In this document: positions 41,087 through 49,123 of the stretch, in pieces
How the letters are laid out: each line of letters starts with the position of its first letter
Numbering within the stretch: the stretch's first letter is position 1
Assembly: GCA_037441565.1 (NCBI GenBank)
Contig: JBBIRW010000005.1
Coordinates: 1 to 64,000 of the forward strand
Direction of reading: 5' to 3'
DNA from: JBBIRW01 sp037441565
GTDB taxonomy: Bacteria; Desulfobacterota; JBBIRW01
DNA: 64,000 nucleotides
The notes under the pieces: generated by a model
Told to the model about the DNA's origin: nothing
Seen by the model: only the letters and a program-made list of their open reading frames with translations
Databases searched by the model: none
Position numbers and translations under genes: made by a program

Positions 41087-43165
41087 ATGAGTTATATTCG
41101 CGAGATCTCCTCACTCATAAAGGATTTTGTATCAAGTCTCTGGGCACTTATTAAGAGACATAAAAAAGCATCACTTCTACTTGTAGGTATTATCATTACG
41201 CTTTTCTTAATCTTCAATGCCTCCTTCTATGTTCTCTCCTACATCCCCAGGTCCTGCATTATCTGCCATTATATGGATCCATACTATAAGCAGTGGGCAA
41301 CATCAAGGCATAACAACATCAGCTGCATAAGATGCCATCCTTTCAGACCTGCTTTCATCACGGTTGCAACAATTAAATATCTAACGGGCATTTACAATCC
41401 CAGACCTCATGCCATAGTTGAGGACAGGAGCTGCCTTCAATCAGGATGCCATCCCGAGAGACTGCTTGAGGGAAAGGTTGCATTTAAAAATAATATAATC
41501 TTCGATCATAAACAGCACGTTGGGACAATAAAAAGGGGGGAAAGACTCAAATGTGCATCATGCCATGCACAGATCGTTCAGGGAAAGCATATCTCTGTTG
41601 ATGAAAGGGTGTGTTTCCTCTGTCATTTCAAAGGCGCACCCGCAGGGACAGCAATGACGGGTTGTCCATCCTGTCATGGGACTCCTGCAAAGGCTGTTAA
41701 ACATGAGGGGTTCGTCTTTAATCATGATCCATATATAAAGATGGGAGTAAGGTGTAATCAGTGTCACATAGAGGTATCCAGAGGACAGGGATCTGTGCTT
41801 GAGGAAAGATGTTTCTCCTGTCATGTCGAGAGGACAGAGAAATATAAAGACCCTATTTTACTCCATCAGGTCCATGTAACAAAAAGGAATTATGAGTGTT
41901 TTAGCTGCCACGAAGAGATAATCCACAGGAGTATAAGATTTGTTCGAACGCTGGAAGTAAAATGCCAGTCATGTCATGAAACCCTTCATAACATGCAGAT
42001 GCAGATGTATATGGGTGTTGGTGCAAAGGGTGTTTCCGATACACCAAGTATAATGTTTGCAACACAGGTTTCATGCGAGGGCTGCCATCTGAAATCTGTT
42101 GAAAAAACAGGCATCATGAGGGATCGTAGTAGGCATATACAGATCATAAGGAATTCATGTGTTTCATGCCATGGCAAGTCATACGCAGGTATGGTTGACA
42201 CCTGGATTCAGGAATCAGATCGCGTGTTCCAGCAGGTATCGCAATTTGTTAATTATGCTGATGAAATCATCAAAAACTATCCAGAGAAACAGAAAAGGGT
42301 TCGTGAGGCAAGGGATCTTATAAGGGATGCAAAATACAATCTCGTATTTATAAAAGATGGTAAAGCCGCACATAATGTGCAATACGCATTGAGGATCCTT
42401 GCAACAGTATGGGAACAGGCATCCCTTGCACTGAAAGCAGTAAATGCATCATACACGGTTGATAAACCAGAACTCATAAAATCACCCTCAGTCTACTGCA
42501 ACACATTATGCCACAGCAGGATTATCCCGGCTTCCAATGTTTCCTTTAAGGATATGGCAATAAAGTTTCCCCATCATCTACATTCAAATCAGATGGGTAT
42601 TGAGTGCACACAATGCCATCCGGCTAAAAAGCACAGAGCAGGTATTGTTAATAAAAAGGGGTGTAAAGATTGTCATCATACACCACAGACAGCTACATGC
42701 AGGGGATGCCACCCTTATCAGGATGCCATCTATCATGGGAATATGAATATTCTTGGTATCAAGGCGTCTCCAGACATAATGGCAAAAGGTGTTTCCTGCA
42801 GGGAATGCCATGAGCTTAAGGAAGGCAAACATACGATTGATCTCATTTCGGCAAGATGCGTTTCATGTCATAATAAAGAGTACAGGGATCTACTCAATTC
42901 GTGGATAAGAGAAATTAATGAATCGCAGGGAGCTGTTGAAATAAAGATTTCTCAGTTAAGAGAAAAACTGGGCTTACTCCGAAAGGCAGGTCTTGATACA
43001 TCATCCTATGAAAAAACCTTATCAGAAATTGAGCATTCAATATCACTTTTGAAGAGGGCGAAGGGTGTGCACAATTACGGATTCTCAATGCAGGTTATTT
43101 CCAGCGCACGTGATTCCCTGGACAGATCCATTGTTGAGATACAGAAACAATTAACACAGAGGTAG
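41087..43165 (+). CDS. Multihaem c-type cytochrome, 16 canonical plus 2 unusual haem sites
   Basis: An N-terminal helix (residues 28-50) is followed by NapC-like CIICHYMDPYYKQW and 15 more CXXCH motifs, 16 in all, plus a CX4CH site (CLQSGCH) and a CX3CH site (CNTLCH). Two haem-free helical stretches (about 390-455 and 625-690) each follow a CVSCH motif and a W-I-x-E sequence, and each contains an HN motif (AHNVQYAL, VHNYGFSM), so one unit appears duplicated; HN-type helices supply distal ligands in NrfA-type proteins. The last gene of the plus-strand operon, it is likely the electron exit of the module. Function unproven. Confidence 0.88.
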   Translation: MSYIREISSLIKDFVSSLWALIKRHKKASLLLVGIIITLFLIFNASFYVLSYIPRSCIICHYMDPYYKQWATSRHNNISCIRCHPFRPAFITVATIKYLTGIYNPRPHAIVEDRSCLQSGCHPERLLEGKVAFKNNIIFDHKQHVGTIKRGERLKCASCHAQIVQGKHISVDERVCFLCHFKGAPAGTAMTGCPSCHGTPAKAVKHEGFVFNHDPYIKMGVRCNQCHIEVSRGQGSVLEERCFSCHVERTEKYKDPILLHQVHVTKRNYECFSCHEEIIHRSIRFVRTLEVKCQSCHETLHNMQMQMYMGVGAKGVSDTPSIMFATQVSCEGCHLKSVEKTGIMRDRSRHIQIIRNSCVSCHGKSYAGMVDTWIQESDRVFQQVSQFVNYADEIIKNYPEKQKRVREARDLIRDAKYNLVFIKDGKAAHNVQYALRILATVWEQASLALKAVNASYTVDKPELIKSPSVYCNTLCHSRIIPASNVSFKDMAIKFPHHLHSNQMGIECTQCHPAKKHRAGIVNKKGCKDCHHTPQTATCRGCHPYQDAIYHGNMNILGIKASPDIMAKGVSCRECHELKEGKHTIDLISARCVSCHNKEYRDLLNSWIREINESQGAVEIKISQLREKLGLLRKAGLDTSSYEKTLSEIEHSISLLKRAKGVHNYGFSMQVISSARDSLDRSIVEIQKQLTQR

Positions 43166-43171
43166 GGGAGC

Positions 43172-43309
43172 TCAAGATTGGGATTTTCTTACATCGGGCT
43201 GCTTCATCTTTTCGGAAGTAGATTGCATCATCTGTCTCATCCTCCTCTTCCTTGCCTTCTCCCTCCTCTTCCTTCTCCTTCTAATCTCCCTCATCCTTTC
43301 TGTAACCAT
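43172..43309 (-). CDS. Tiny Arg/Lys-rich protein, 45 aa
   Basis: ATG 43309 starts 22 bp after the response regulator's stop and follows GGGGGTCTGGAG. The product is dominated by basic residues (REIRRRRKRREKARKRR between positions 7 and 23) and ends in a polar tail. A nucleic-acid or membrane-surface role is possible from charge alone. It ends 7 bp from the stop of the convergent cytochrome gene. No family is recognised. Reading frame and ribosome binding site are the support. Confidence 0.5.
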   Translation of the reverse strand: MVTERMREIRRRRKRREKARKRRMRQMMQSTSEKMKQPDVRKSQS

Positions 43310-43330
43310 CTCCAGACCCCCTTATAACAT

Positions 43331-43984
43331 TCAGTGATCTATCTTAATTATTCCTCTCTGTATTGCATATTTTATAAGGGCTGCCCTTGAGTGTATTCCC
43401 AGTTTTTCACTGATGTTGCTTTGATGTGCAATAACAGTTTTTACACTCAAATTTAGAAGATCTGCTATCTCTTTGTGCGTATATCCCTCTGCAATAAGTC
43501 TTAAAACCTGCTTTTCCCTATCAGTTAGCCTTTCATAAGGATCCTCCATCTCCATCTTTTTATCCAGATAAGTAGCAACTACTTCAGAAGTAATGGATGG
43601 ATAGAGATAGATCTCCCCTCTACTAACAGCTCTTATTGCAGAGATAAGGTCACTTCCCACAGCCTTTTTAAGGATATAGCCGGAAACACCTGCCTTCAAA
43701 AATCTCGAAATATACTCCCTGTCATCATACTGTGTCAGAACAAGGATCTTTGTTTCAGGTGAAATCCTTTTTATCTCAACTGTTGCCTCAAGTCCTCCAA
43801 GTTTTGGCATATTTATATCCATTATCACCACATCAGGCTGAAGTCTTTCGGCCTTTTTAATGGCCTCTATCCCATCAGATGCTTCACCTATAACCTCTAT
43901 GTCGTCGCAAAGCTTGAGAAAGGCAGCAATACCTTCTCTGACTAATGCATGATCATCAGCTATTAGAACCTTTATCTTACGCAT
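43331..43984 (-). CDS. NarL/FixJ-type response regulator
   Basis: Residues 1-120 are a receiver domain (KVLIADDHALVREG, phospho-acceptor D in VVIMDINMPK, LTQYDDREY, K in ILKKAVG). The last 65 residues are a LuxR-type helix-turn-helix (LTDREKQVLRLIAEGYTHKE, then IADLLNLSVKTVIAHQSN). ATG 43984 gives the canonical start, 8 bp inside the kinase stop region, so translation is coupled. It pairs with the adjacent kinase and is the obvious candidate to bind the tandem boxes at 48541. Confidence 0.93.
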   Translation of the reverse strand: MRKIKVLIADDHALVREGIAAFLKLCDDIEVIGEASDGIEAIKKAERLQPDVVIMDINMPKLGGLEATVEIKRISPETKILVLTQYDDREYISRFLKAGVSGYILKKAVGSDLISAIRAVSRGEIYLYPSITSEVVATYLDKKMEMEDPYERLTDREKQVLRLIAEGYTHKEIADLLNLSVKTVIAHQSNISEKLGIHSRAALIKYAIQRGIIKIDH

Positions 43985-45815
43985 TCGATCCATCCTGATA
44001 TCTGACAGGTATATAAAGGCTTACTGTACAACCTTCTCCTGGTGCAGATCTTATCTCAAGCTCCCCACCTATAAGGGATGCCCTCTCCTTCATACCCATA
44101 ATTCCGAGACCCCTACCATCCCTGAGATGACGACCTTCCCTATCAAAAAGAGATTCTATATCAAATCCCCTTCCGTCATCCTTTATTTCCATTCTTAACA
44201 TATTTTCGTTGGCATCTATATTAAGGATAACATTTTCTGCATCCGAATGCTTTGAGATGTTAACAACAGCCTCCTGGATTATCCTGAACAGTGCAATCTC
44301 TATCTCTGGTGGAAACCTTTTCTCCTTCAGTCCCTTAATATTAAAGAAATAGTTTATCCCCTTTTCACCAAGATGGGTGTCAAAAAGCCATTTTATTGCT
44401 GCCTCAAGTCCAAGATCATCTATCATCGATGGCCTCAGGTTCTGTATTACGCTTAAAACCCCCTCCCATGCCCTCAATACGATATCCCTTAATTCTTCTG
44501 TCTTCTCCTTACCAAATTTTTCGGGATAAAGTCTGTACATATCAATCCTCATAAGTATGGCAGAAAGACTCTGCAGTATCTCATCATGGAGCTCTCTTGC
44601 AATCCTCTTTCTCTCCTCTTCCTGTGAACTTATTATCTTTTTTAGCAGGCTTTCAACCCTTTTCTGGCTCTCCTCAATCTGTCTTGTTCTTTCCCTCACA
44701 CGATCCTCTAACTCAAGACTGTATTTCTTTATACTTTCCATGGATTCAAGCAGCCTTACCCTCATGATCTCAAAACTCTTTGCAAGCATTCCTATCTCAT
44801 CGCTTCCATGATGCACAATGGGTTTTTCCAGCTCCCCACGGGCTATCCTCCCTGTTGCCTTTATAAGCTCCCTCACAGGATTCAGAATGCTCCTGTTGAT
44901 CCCTATCGTTAAGATAAAGGCGGTCAGAATAAACACAATGCCCATTGCAATAAATGTCTTTTTGAGTTTTTTTGCAGGTGAAAAAACATTCTCAACAGAT
45001 TCCTGAATCGATATCCCCCATGATGCGCTCTCCAGTGGCACAAATACAAGCATATTCGTAGTAATTGTTTTTTTACTGCCACTTTCGTGGCATTCATGGC
45101 AGGTTGTAACAAGCTCCTTTTTTGCATTTATTATTTTGCTGAAGTATTTATCATGATCACAACATATCAATACCCTTACAGGATCCGATGAAGCAATAAC
45201 AACACCATTTGCATCCATGATATCTATAAAAACATTTTTATTCTTTCCAACATCTGTTAATCCCAGTTCGTAAGAAAGGGTGGGATTGGTGGGATCTATC
45301 TCCCCACCAACAGCACCGATAATGTTACCATTCCTGTCCTTAAGAGGCACGAGGGCAAAAATAACCTTTTTATTAAGGGGTTCAACAGTGTAAATATTCG
45401 ATATCACAGGCCTCCCTGTACCAATAATCCTTCGTATGGGCTCGACGCCGAGCAGATTCGTTCCAAAATCTCTCATCCTCTCAGGATAGTCGAGGATTAA
45501 GTTTCCGTTTCTGTCAAGAAGGAACACACCATCGGTAAAGAGGGAATATCTGTATGCAATACTCAATGCTTCCCTTTCAGGGTTAAAGTCATTGTCTGCA
45601 AGATCTATACTTCCGGAAAGGGATATATCATAGAGGCGATTAAGGTTTGTTTTCAGTTTTTCTTCGATATTATTCCTGATAAGCCTCGCTATCTCGAACT
45701 TCCTTTCTATCGAATGCTCTATTGTCTTCTGTATTATGTAATAGCTTGCCAGTGCGAATACAGTAAGGATAATACCCATCCATAATGTAAGGGCTATGGC
45801 AATCCTCTTTCTCAA
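43977..45815 (-). CDS. Sensor histidine kinase with a CXXCH haem motif in the periplasmic domain
   Basis: TM1 (residues 10-28) is followed by a periplasmic dCache-like sensor (about 30-280) with LDRNGNLILDYP and IMDANGVVIASSDP. Near its end C239-H-E-C242-H243 is a standard c-haem attachment site. TM2 (about 283-303), a HAMP domain, a coiled coil, the HisKA_3 box (RKRIARELHDEIL) and the ATP domain (EIKDDGRGFDIESL) follow, as in NarX-like kinases. Total 612 aa. A covalently bound haem c could sense redox potential or a gas. The regulator gene follows and the cytochrome b gene is upstream in the same operon. Confidence 0.9.
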   Translation of the reverse strand: MRKRIAIALTLWMGIILTVFALASYYIIQKTIEHSIERKFEIARLIRNNIEEKLKTNLNRLYDISLSGSIDLADNDFNPEREALSIAYRYSLFTDGVFLLDRNGNLILDYPERMRDFGTNLLGVEPIRRIIGTGRPVISNIYTVEPLNKKVIFALVPLKDRNGNIIGAVGGEIDPTNPTLSYELGLTDVGKNKNVFIDIMDANGVVIASSDPVRVLICCDHDKYFSKIINAKKELVTTCHECHESGSKKTITTNMLVFVPLESASWGISIQESVENVFSPAKKLKKTFIAMGIVFILTAFILTIGINRSILNPVRELIKATGRIARGELEKPIVHHGSDEIGMLAKSFEIMRVRLLESMESIKKYSLELEDRVRERTRQIEESQKRVESLLKKIISSQEEERKRIARELHDEILQSLSAILMRIDMYRLYPEKFGKEKTEELRDIVLRAWEGVLSVIQNLRPSMIDDLGLEAAIKWLFDTHLGEKGINYFFNIKGLKEKRFPPEIEIALFRIIQEAVVNISKHSDAENVILNIDANENMLRMEIKDDGRGFDIESLFDREGRHLRDGRGLGIMGMKERASLIGGELEIRSAPGEGCTVSLYIPVRYQDGSNA

Positions 45816-45914
45816 GTTCTTACCTTCCCCGACCTTTAAGATCCTGATAATATATCAATTTAAATTATAAGTTATCCGATGAAAAAAGCCAGAAGGGCAG
45901 CAACATCTGCCCCA

Positions 45915-46667
45915 TCACTCGGAAGAATGAACTACTTCCTTATGTGGATGGCCACCAGCAATCTCCAGGATTTCATCTATTTTCTTTCCCTCGATCCTCG
46001 CAAGCTCTAAGGGGTGCTCGTGAAGCATCCTCTCCCTTGATATATATCCCGTGAATATACATGTGTCTATGGGGAATACCTCGGGGCTGAAGACTGAATT
46101 GTAAATATGCCATGTAACGATAACCAGAAATGCAAGGAGTGCTTCATTTGTATGAGCTGCCTTTGCAGCAGGTATAACCTCTCCAGGAAGAAATCTTGCA
46201 AATACTGTTGGATACCAGAGTATAAACCCTGTAATTATCATGATCAATCCACCCAGAATAACACCCCAGTATTCGAATTTCTGTCTGTAGTCGTATCTAT
46301 CACAAAGTGCGGGATAATCTGTGAAGCCAAAGTAGTATCTGAGATTTGTTATTGCATCGGTAAAATCTTTCCTTGTAATAACCATTGAAGCAGGCCATTT
46401 CTTAAATATTACACCGAACGATCCAACAACAATGTGCTGGAGAACAAGGATTGAAAATAGAAGTCCCATATAGCGATGTATTATCCTTGTCATATTTATC
46501 CCACCCATCTTCATTATTATCCAGTGGGATAACTCTAAGTTATAAAATTTTTGTGAAAGTCCGGTGATAACGAGAATTACAAAAACTATTGCATTAAGCC
46601 AGTGTTCAATGATCCTTAGGATATGGAATCTCTTTATGTATATAGTTTCCTTCTCATTTTTTCTCAT
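45915..46667 (-). CDS. Dihaem cytochrome b, formate dehydrogenase gamma-like
   Basis: This 250-aa integral membrane protein has four helices and the His pattern of dihaem b subunits: FHILRIIEHWLNAIVFV, IIHRYMGLLFSILVLQHI and AFLVIVTWHIYNSVFSPEVF, the last nearly identical in plan to the plus-strand paralogue at 40160. It lacks that gene's N-terminal coiled coil. It is 10 bp behind the 13-haem cytochrome gene and should move electrons between menaquinone and that cytochrome. Confidence 0.9.
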   Translation of the reverse strand: MRKNEKETIYIKRFHILRIIEHWLNAIVFVILVITGLSQKFYNLELSHWIIMKMGGINMTRIIHRYMGLLFSILVLQHIVVGSFGVIFKKWPASMVITRKDFTDAITNLRYYFGFTDYPALCDRYDYRQKFEYWGVILGGLIMIITGFILWYPTVFARFLPGEVIPAAKAAHTNEALLAFLVIVTWHIYNSVFSPEVFPIDTCIFTGYISRERMLHEHPLELARIEGKKIDEILEIAGGHPHKEVVHSSE

Positions 46668-46677
46668 AACCCTCCTC

Positions 46678-48108
46678 CTATCTGTTTACTGCGTATCTCC
46701 ATATATGGAGCAGTATCTGCAATATAAGACCTATCATCATGAATGGAATAAAAATTCTGTAAAATAGCTTCACAAGGAATACAAGTGGTGCCTTTTTGAG
46801 TGTTGGCTCATAATGTGATAACCATGCATCAGGAAAATTCTCTGTTGCATCAGGATGACACTTCATGCAACTTTTCACAAGATTCTTCTTCAATACATTC
46901 GATGATGGTCCTGATGTTTTTGTTATATCATGTATGCCATGGCAGTCTGTGCACACAGCAATACCTTTGTCCGGTCTTACAGCCATGTTCTTTTCCTTCC
47001 GATAAAAGCTGAGTGTTATTCCATGAAAGTCCTGAAGGTAGTTGTTAATCACATCTGTTGATAGACCATATTTGGACATAATCTGTTTGTTTGAATGGCA
47101 ATTACCACATATCTCAGGGACTTTTTCCTTGTAATCAAAGGTCCTCGGATCCTCGATATCATGTGCTCTGTGGCAATCCGTGCATACAGGAACATCCTGA
47201 TTTGATTCATTTATAAGTGCATTTCCATGAATACTTTTTGCATAAACATTATATATATTCTCGTGACACCTTCTGCATCTCTTTGAACTCCATACCTTTT
47301 CAAGACCTGCCCTTCCTATGGAATGGGAGCCGTGACAGTCAATACACACAGGCGCATTCAGATTGCCCTGGCTGAGCATTGTATAGTGAATGCTTTCCAG
47401 TGCCTTTGTATATTTATCGAAATGGCATCTCCTGCAGACCTCGGAGTTCGCAATCCTGAACTCCCGTTCATTCCTGAAATTCCTTTTTGGATGCTGGGAT
47501 CTTGAAAATCCAAAATGGCAGTCCGAACAGCTCAACCTGCTGTGAACGGATTCCTTCAATACCCCCGAATCTATCTTCAAGACAATCCTTTCTCCGCTTT
47601 TAAATAACATCTCTATATTATGGGCATGACAGCTCATGCAATATTCCCTTTCGTTTGAAAAAACCCTTCCACCGGAAATGGGGCTAACAGCATGTGATCC
47701 ATGACAATCTGTACACACAGGTGCCCTGCCCTCCCTCTCTCTTACGATAAGATTTGCATGAATATCCTTTGACATCAGTTGCTTTTCCGGATGACACTTC
47801 CTGCAGATAAGAGCACTCTTTAATTTATATTCCTTCTTACTTCTAAATTTTCCAGAAGGATGATCTTCCATGGAAAAACCTGTATGGCAATCCGAGCATG
47901 TGAAGGAGGAGTGAACAGAAGATTTTAGTTTCCCTATATCAATAAAGACATCAATGGCTTCGCCATTTTCAAATTTCTTTATAATCCCTTTTTTTGAATG
48001 GCATTCAAGACAGGCAGAAACCTCCTCCGGAGTTGAAGAGGCTTCTGCCTTAATGGTGGACATCATCAATAGAATTATGAAAGCAATCAGTATTTTTCTC
48101 CTCAACAT
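46678..48108 (-). CDS. Membrane-anchored 13-haem c-type cytochrome
   Basis: Signal peptide (residues 1-24) and 13 CXXCH motifs: CLECH, CSDCH, CRKCH, CTDCH, CMSCH, CSDCH, CRRCH, CIDCH, CRRCH, CTDCH, CGNCH, CTDCH and CMKCH. The first two thirds contain a visible duplication: each copy has a D-x-G-x-LK-x-SVHS stretch, CSDCHxGFS, a CRxCH and APVCxDCHGSH, about 140 residues apart. The C-terminus ends in one helix (FFYRIFIPFMMIGLILQIL-like region). It resembles the 9-haem cytochrome at 39082 in plan. 476 aa. It follows the 116-aa membrane protein by 9 bp. Confidence 0.9.
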   Translation of the reverse strand: MLRRKILIAFIILLMMSTIKAEASSTPEEVSACLECHSKKGIIKKFENGEAIDVFIDIGKLKSSVHSSFTCSDCHTGFSMEDHPSGKFRSKKEYKLKSALICRKCHPEKQLMSKDIHANLIVREREGRAPVCTDCHGSHAVSPISGGRVFSNEREYCMSCHAHNIEMLFKSGERIVLKIDSGVLKESVHSRLSCSDCHFGFSRSQHPKRNFRNEREFRIANSEVCRRCHFDKYTKALESIHYTMLSQGNLNAPVCIDCHGSHSIGRAGLEKVWSSKRCRRCHENIYNVYAKSIHGNALINESNQDVPVCTDCHRAHDIEDPRTFDYKEKVPEICGNCHSNKQIMSKYGLSTDVINNYLQDFHGITLSFYRKEKNMAVRPDKGIAVCTDCHGIHDITKTSGPSSNVLKKNLVKSCMKCHPDATENFPDAWLSHYEPTLKKAPLVFLVKLFYRIFIPFMMIGLILQILLHIWRYAVNR

Positions 48109-48117
48109 AGGACCCCC

Positions 48118-48468
48118 TTATCCAGGATCTTTTTTAACCTTCTTGCTGCTCCTCCTTCCTCCAAGATATGCCTCGGTAAGTCTCCATCCGAAGGAGGAAA
48201 TACTCCATGCGAGTTTTGAGATTGCACTGAAGACCTTCATTGCAACCACACCAACAACCATGAGTATTGTGATAAGAGGGAGAAAGATAGCATAGAGCAG
48301 ACCAAGCACAGGACTGATGATGAGCACGAAAGGTGCTGGCATTCTGAGATAGATTGTTGAGCTTTCGCCAGGAAGAACCCCTTCATGCTCCATCTCCACC
48401 CTTTCTCCTGTTAGAGGATTCCAGTACGTCCCCTTAATTACCTTTTCCCCACCTCTGTATCTTAACAT
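48118..48468 (-). CDS. Small membrane protein heading the 13-haem cytochrome operon, 116 aa
   Basis: An N-terminal soluble part of about 40 residues (YRGGEKVIKGTYWNPLTGERV) is followed by two hydrophobic stretches (PFVLIISPVLGLLYAIFLPLI and ITILMVVGVVAMKVFSAISKL, each in part) and a basic tail ending RRSSKKVKKDPG. No cysteines. It is the first gene of a likely six-gene operon, preceded by AAAGGAGGTGATTAAAA and by tandem GGAA-N4-TTCC boxes. I recognise no family; it may help assemble or anchor the cytochrome b/c complex. Confidence 0.65.
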   Translation of the reverse strand: MLRYRGGEKVIKGTYWNPLTGERVEMEHEGVLPGESSTIYLRMPAPFVLIISPVLGLLYAIFLPLITILMVVGVVAMKVFSAISKLAWSISSFGWRLTEAYLGGRRSSKKVKKDPG

Positions 48469-48540
48469 TTTTAATCACCTCCTTTCACTCTTTTATCCTC
48501 TCGATTCCCAGTCTATATGAATCTGTGGATCTATGGAATT

Positions 48541-48579
48541 GGAAGAATTTCCTAATTTGAAGGGAATATTTTCCTAATT
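48541..48579 (-). promoter_or_regulatory. Tandem GGAA-N4-TTCC boxes upstream of the 13-haem operon
   Basis: On the plus strand GGAAGAATTTCCTAATTTG (48541-48559) and GGAATATTTTCCTAATTTT (48563-48581) are direct repeats spaced 22 bp, about two helical turns, each containing a GGAA-N4-TTCC inverted repeat. They lie about 75 bp before the 116-aa membrane protein's start. They look like paired sites for a dimeric regulator, perhaps the NarL-type one encoded in this operon. Confidence 0.5.
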
Positions 48580-48595
48580 TTTGCCCTTAAGTTGC

Positions 48596-49123
48596 TTATT
48601 GACGAACACTCTCTGCTATCCTTAATAGTTCGATGGGGGTTGATTTCATTGAAATGGTCATCCTGAATCCATCCTCAGTCCAGCTTATTTTGCTGCATGC
48701 CTCCTCATCCTCACAAATACCTACCAAAAGATCAGCCTCCTTTCCTTTCAGGCTATATTTAACACTTTCCCTTACCCTTACGATTCTAATCTCCCTTTCC
48801 TCAGTAATATGCCTGTTGAGTTCTACCTGGTATATGATCATGACAACCTCACCACTGCCACCATGCCTGAATTTTAAAACAACTGCCTTATAGGGCTTCC
48901 CCTGCGCAAGTATCTCCGATGGAGGCCAGTTAATTCCCTGAGGAAAATATGATGGAACGTATATATGATCTATCTTAATCCTATGTTTAGCCTCCTCGAT
49001 ACTCCTGTACCTCTGGAGAGTTTCCCTGTTAATGATGGATGGGATAAAATTAATCACTTTAAGTGATATAATCAAAATTAAAAGCATAAACAAAAAAATC
49101 AGGATGTTTAAAGCCTTTTTCAT
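48596..49123 (-). CDS. Membrane-anchored protein paired with the M56 peptidase, 175 aa
   Basis: One N-terminal helix (residues 5-25, ILIFLFMLLILIISLKVI) anchors a periplasmic domain with two cysteines (CEDEEAC) and beta-rich sequence (KAVVLKFRHGGSGEVVMIIY). It resembles in outline the DUF4367-type or anti-sigma-linked periplasmic domains, but I cannot assign a family. Its start overlaps the M56 gene's stop by 4 bp, so the two are translated together and may be substrate and protease. Confidence 0.6.
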   Translation of the reverse strand: MKKALNILIFLFMLLILIISLKVINFIPSIINRETLQRYRSIEEAKHRIKIDHIYVPSYFPQGINWPPSEILAQGKPYKAVVLKFRHGGSGEVVMIIYQVELNRHITEEREIRIVRVRESVKYSLKGKEADLLVGICEDEEACSKISWTEDGFRMTISMKSTPIELLRIAESVRQ

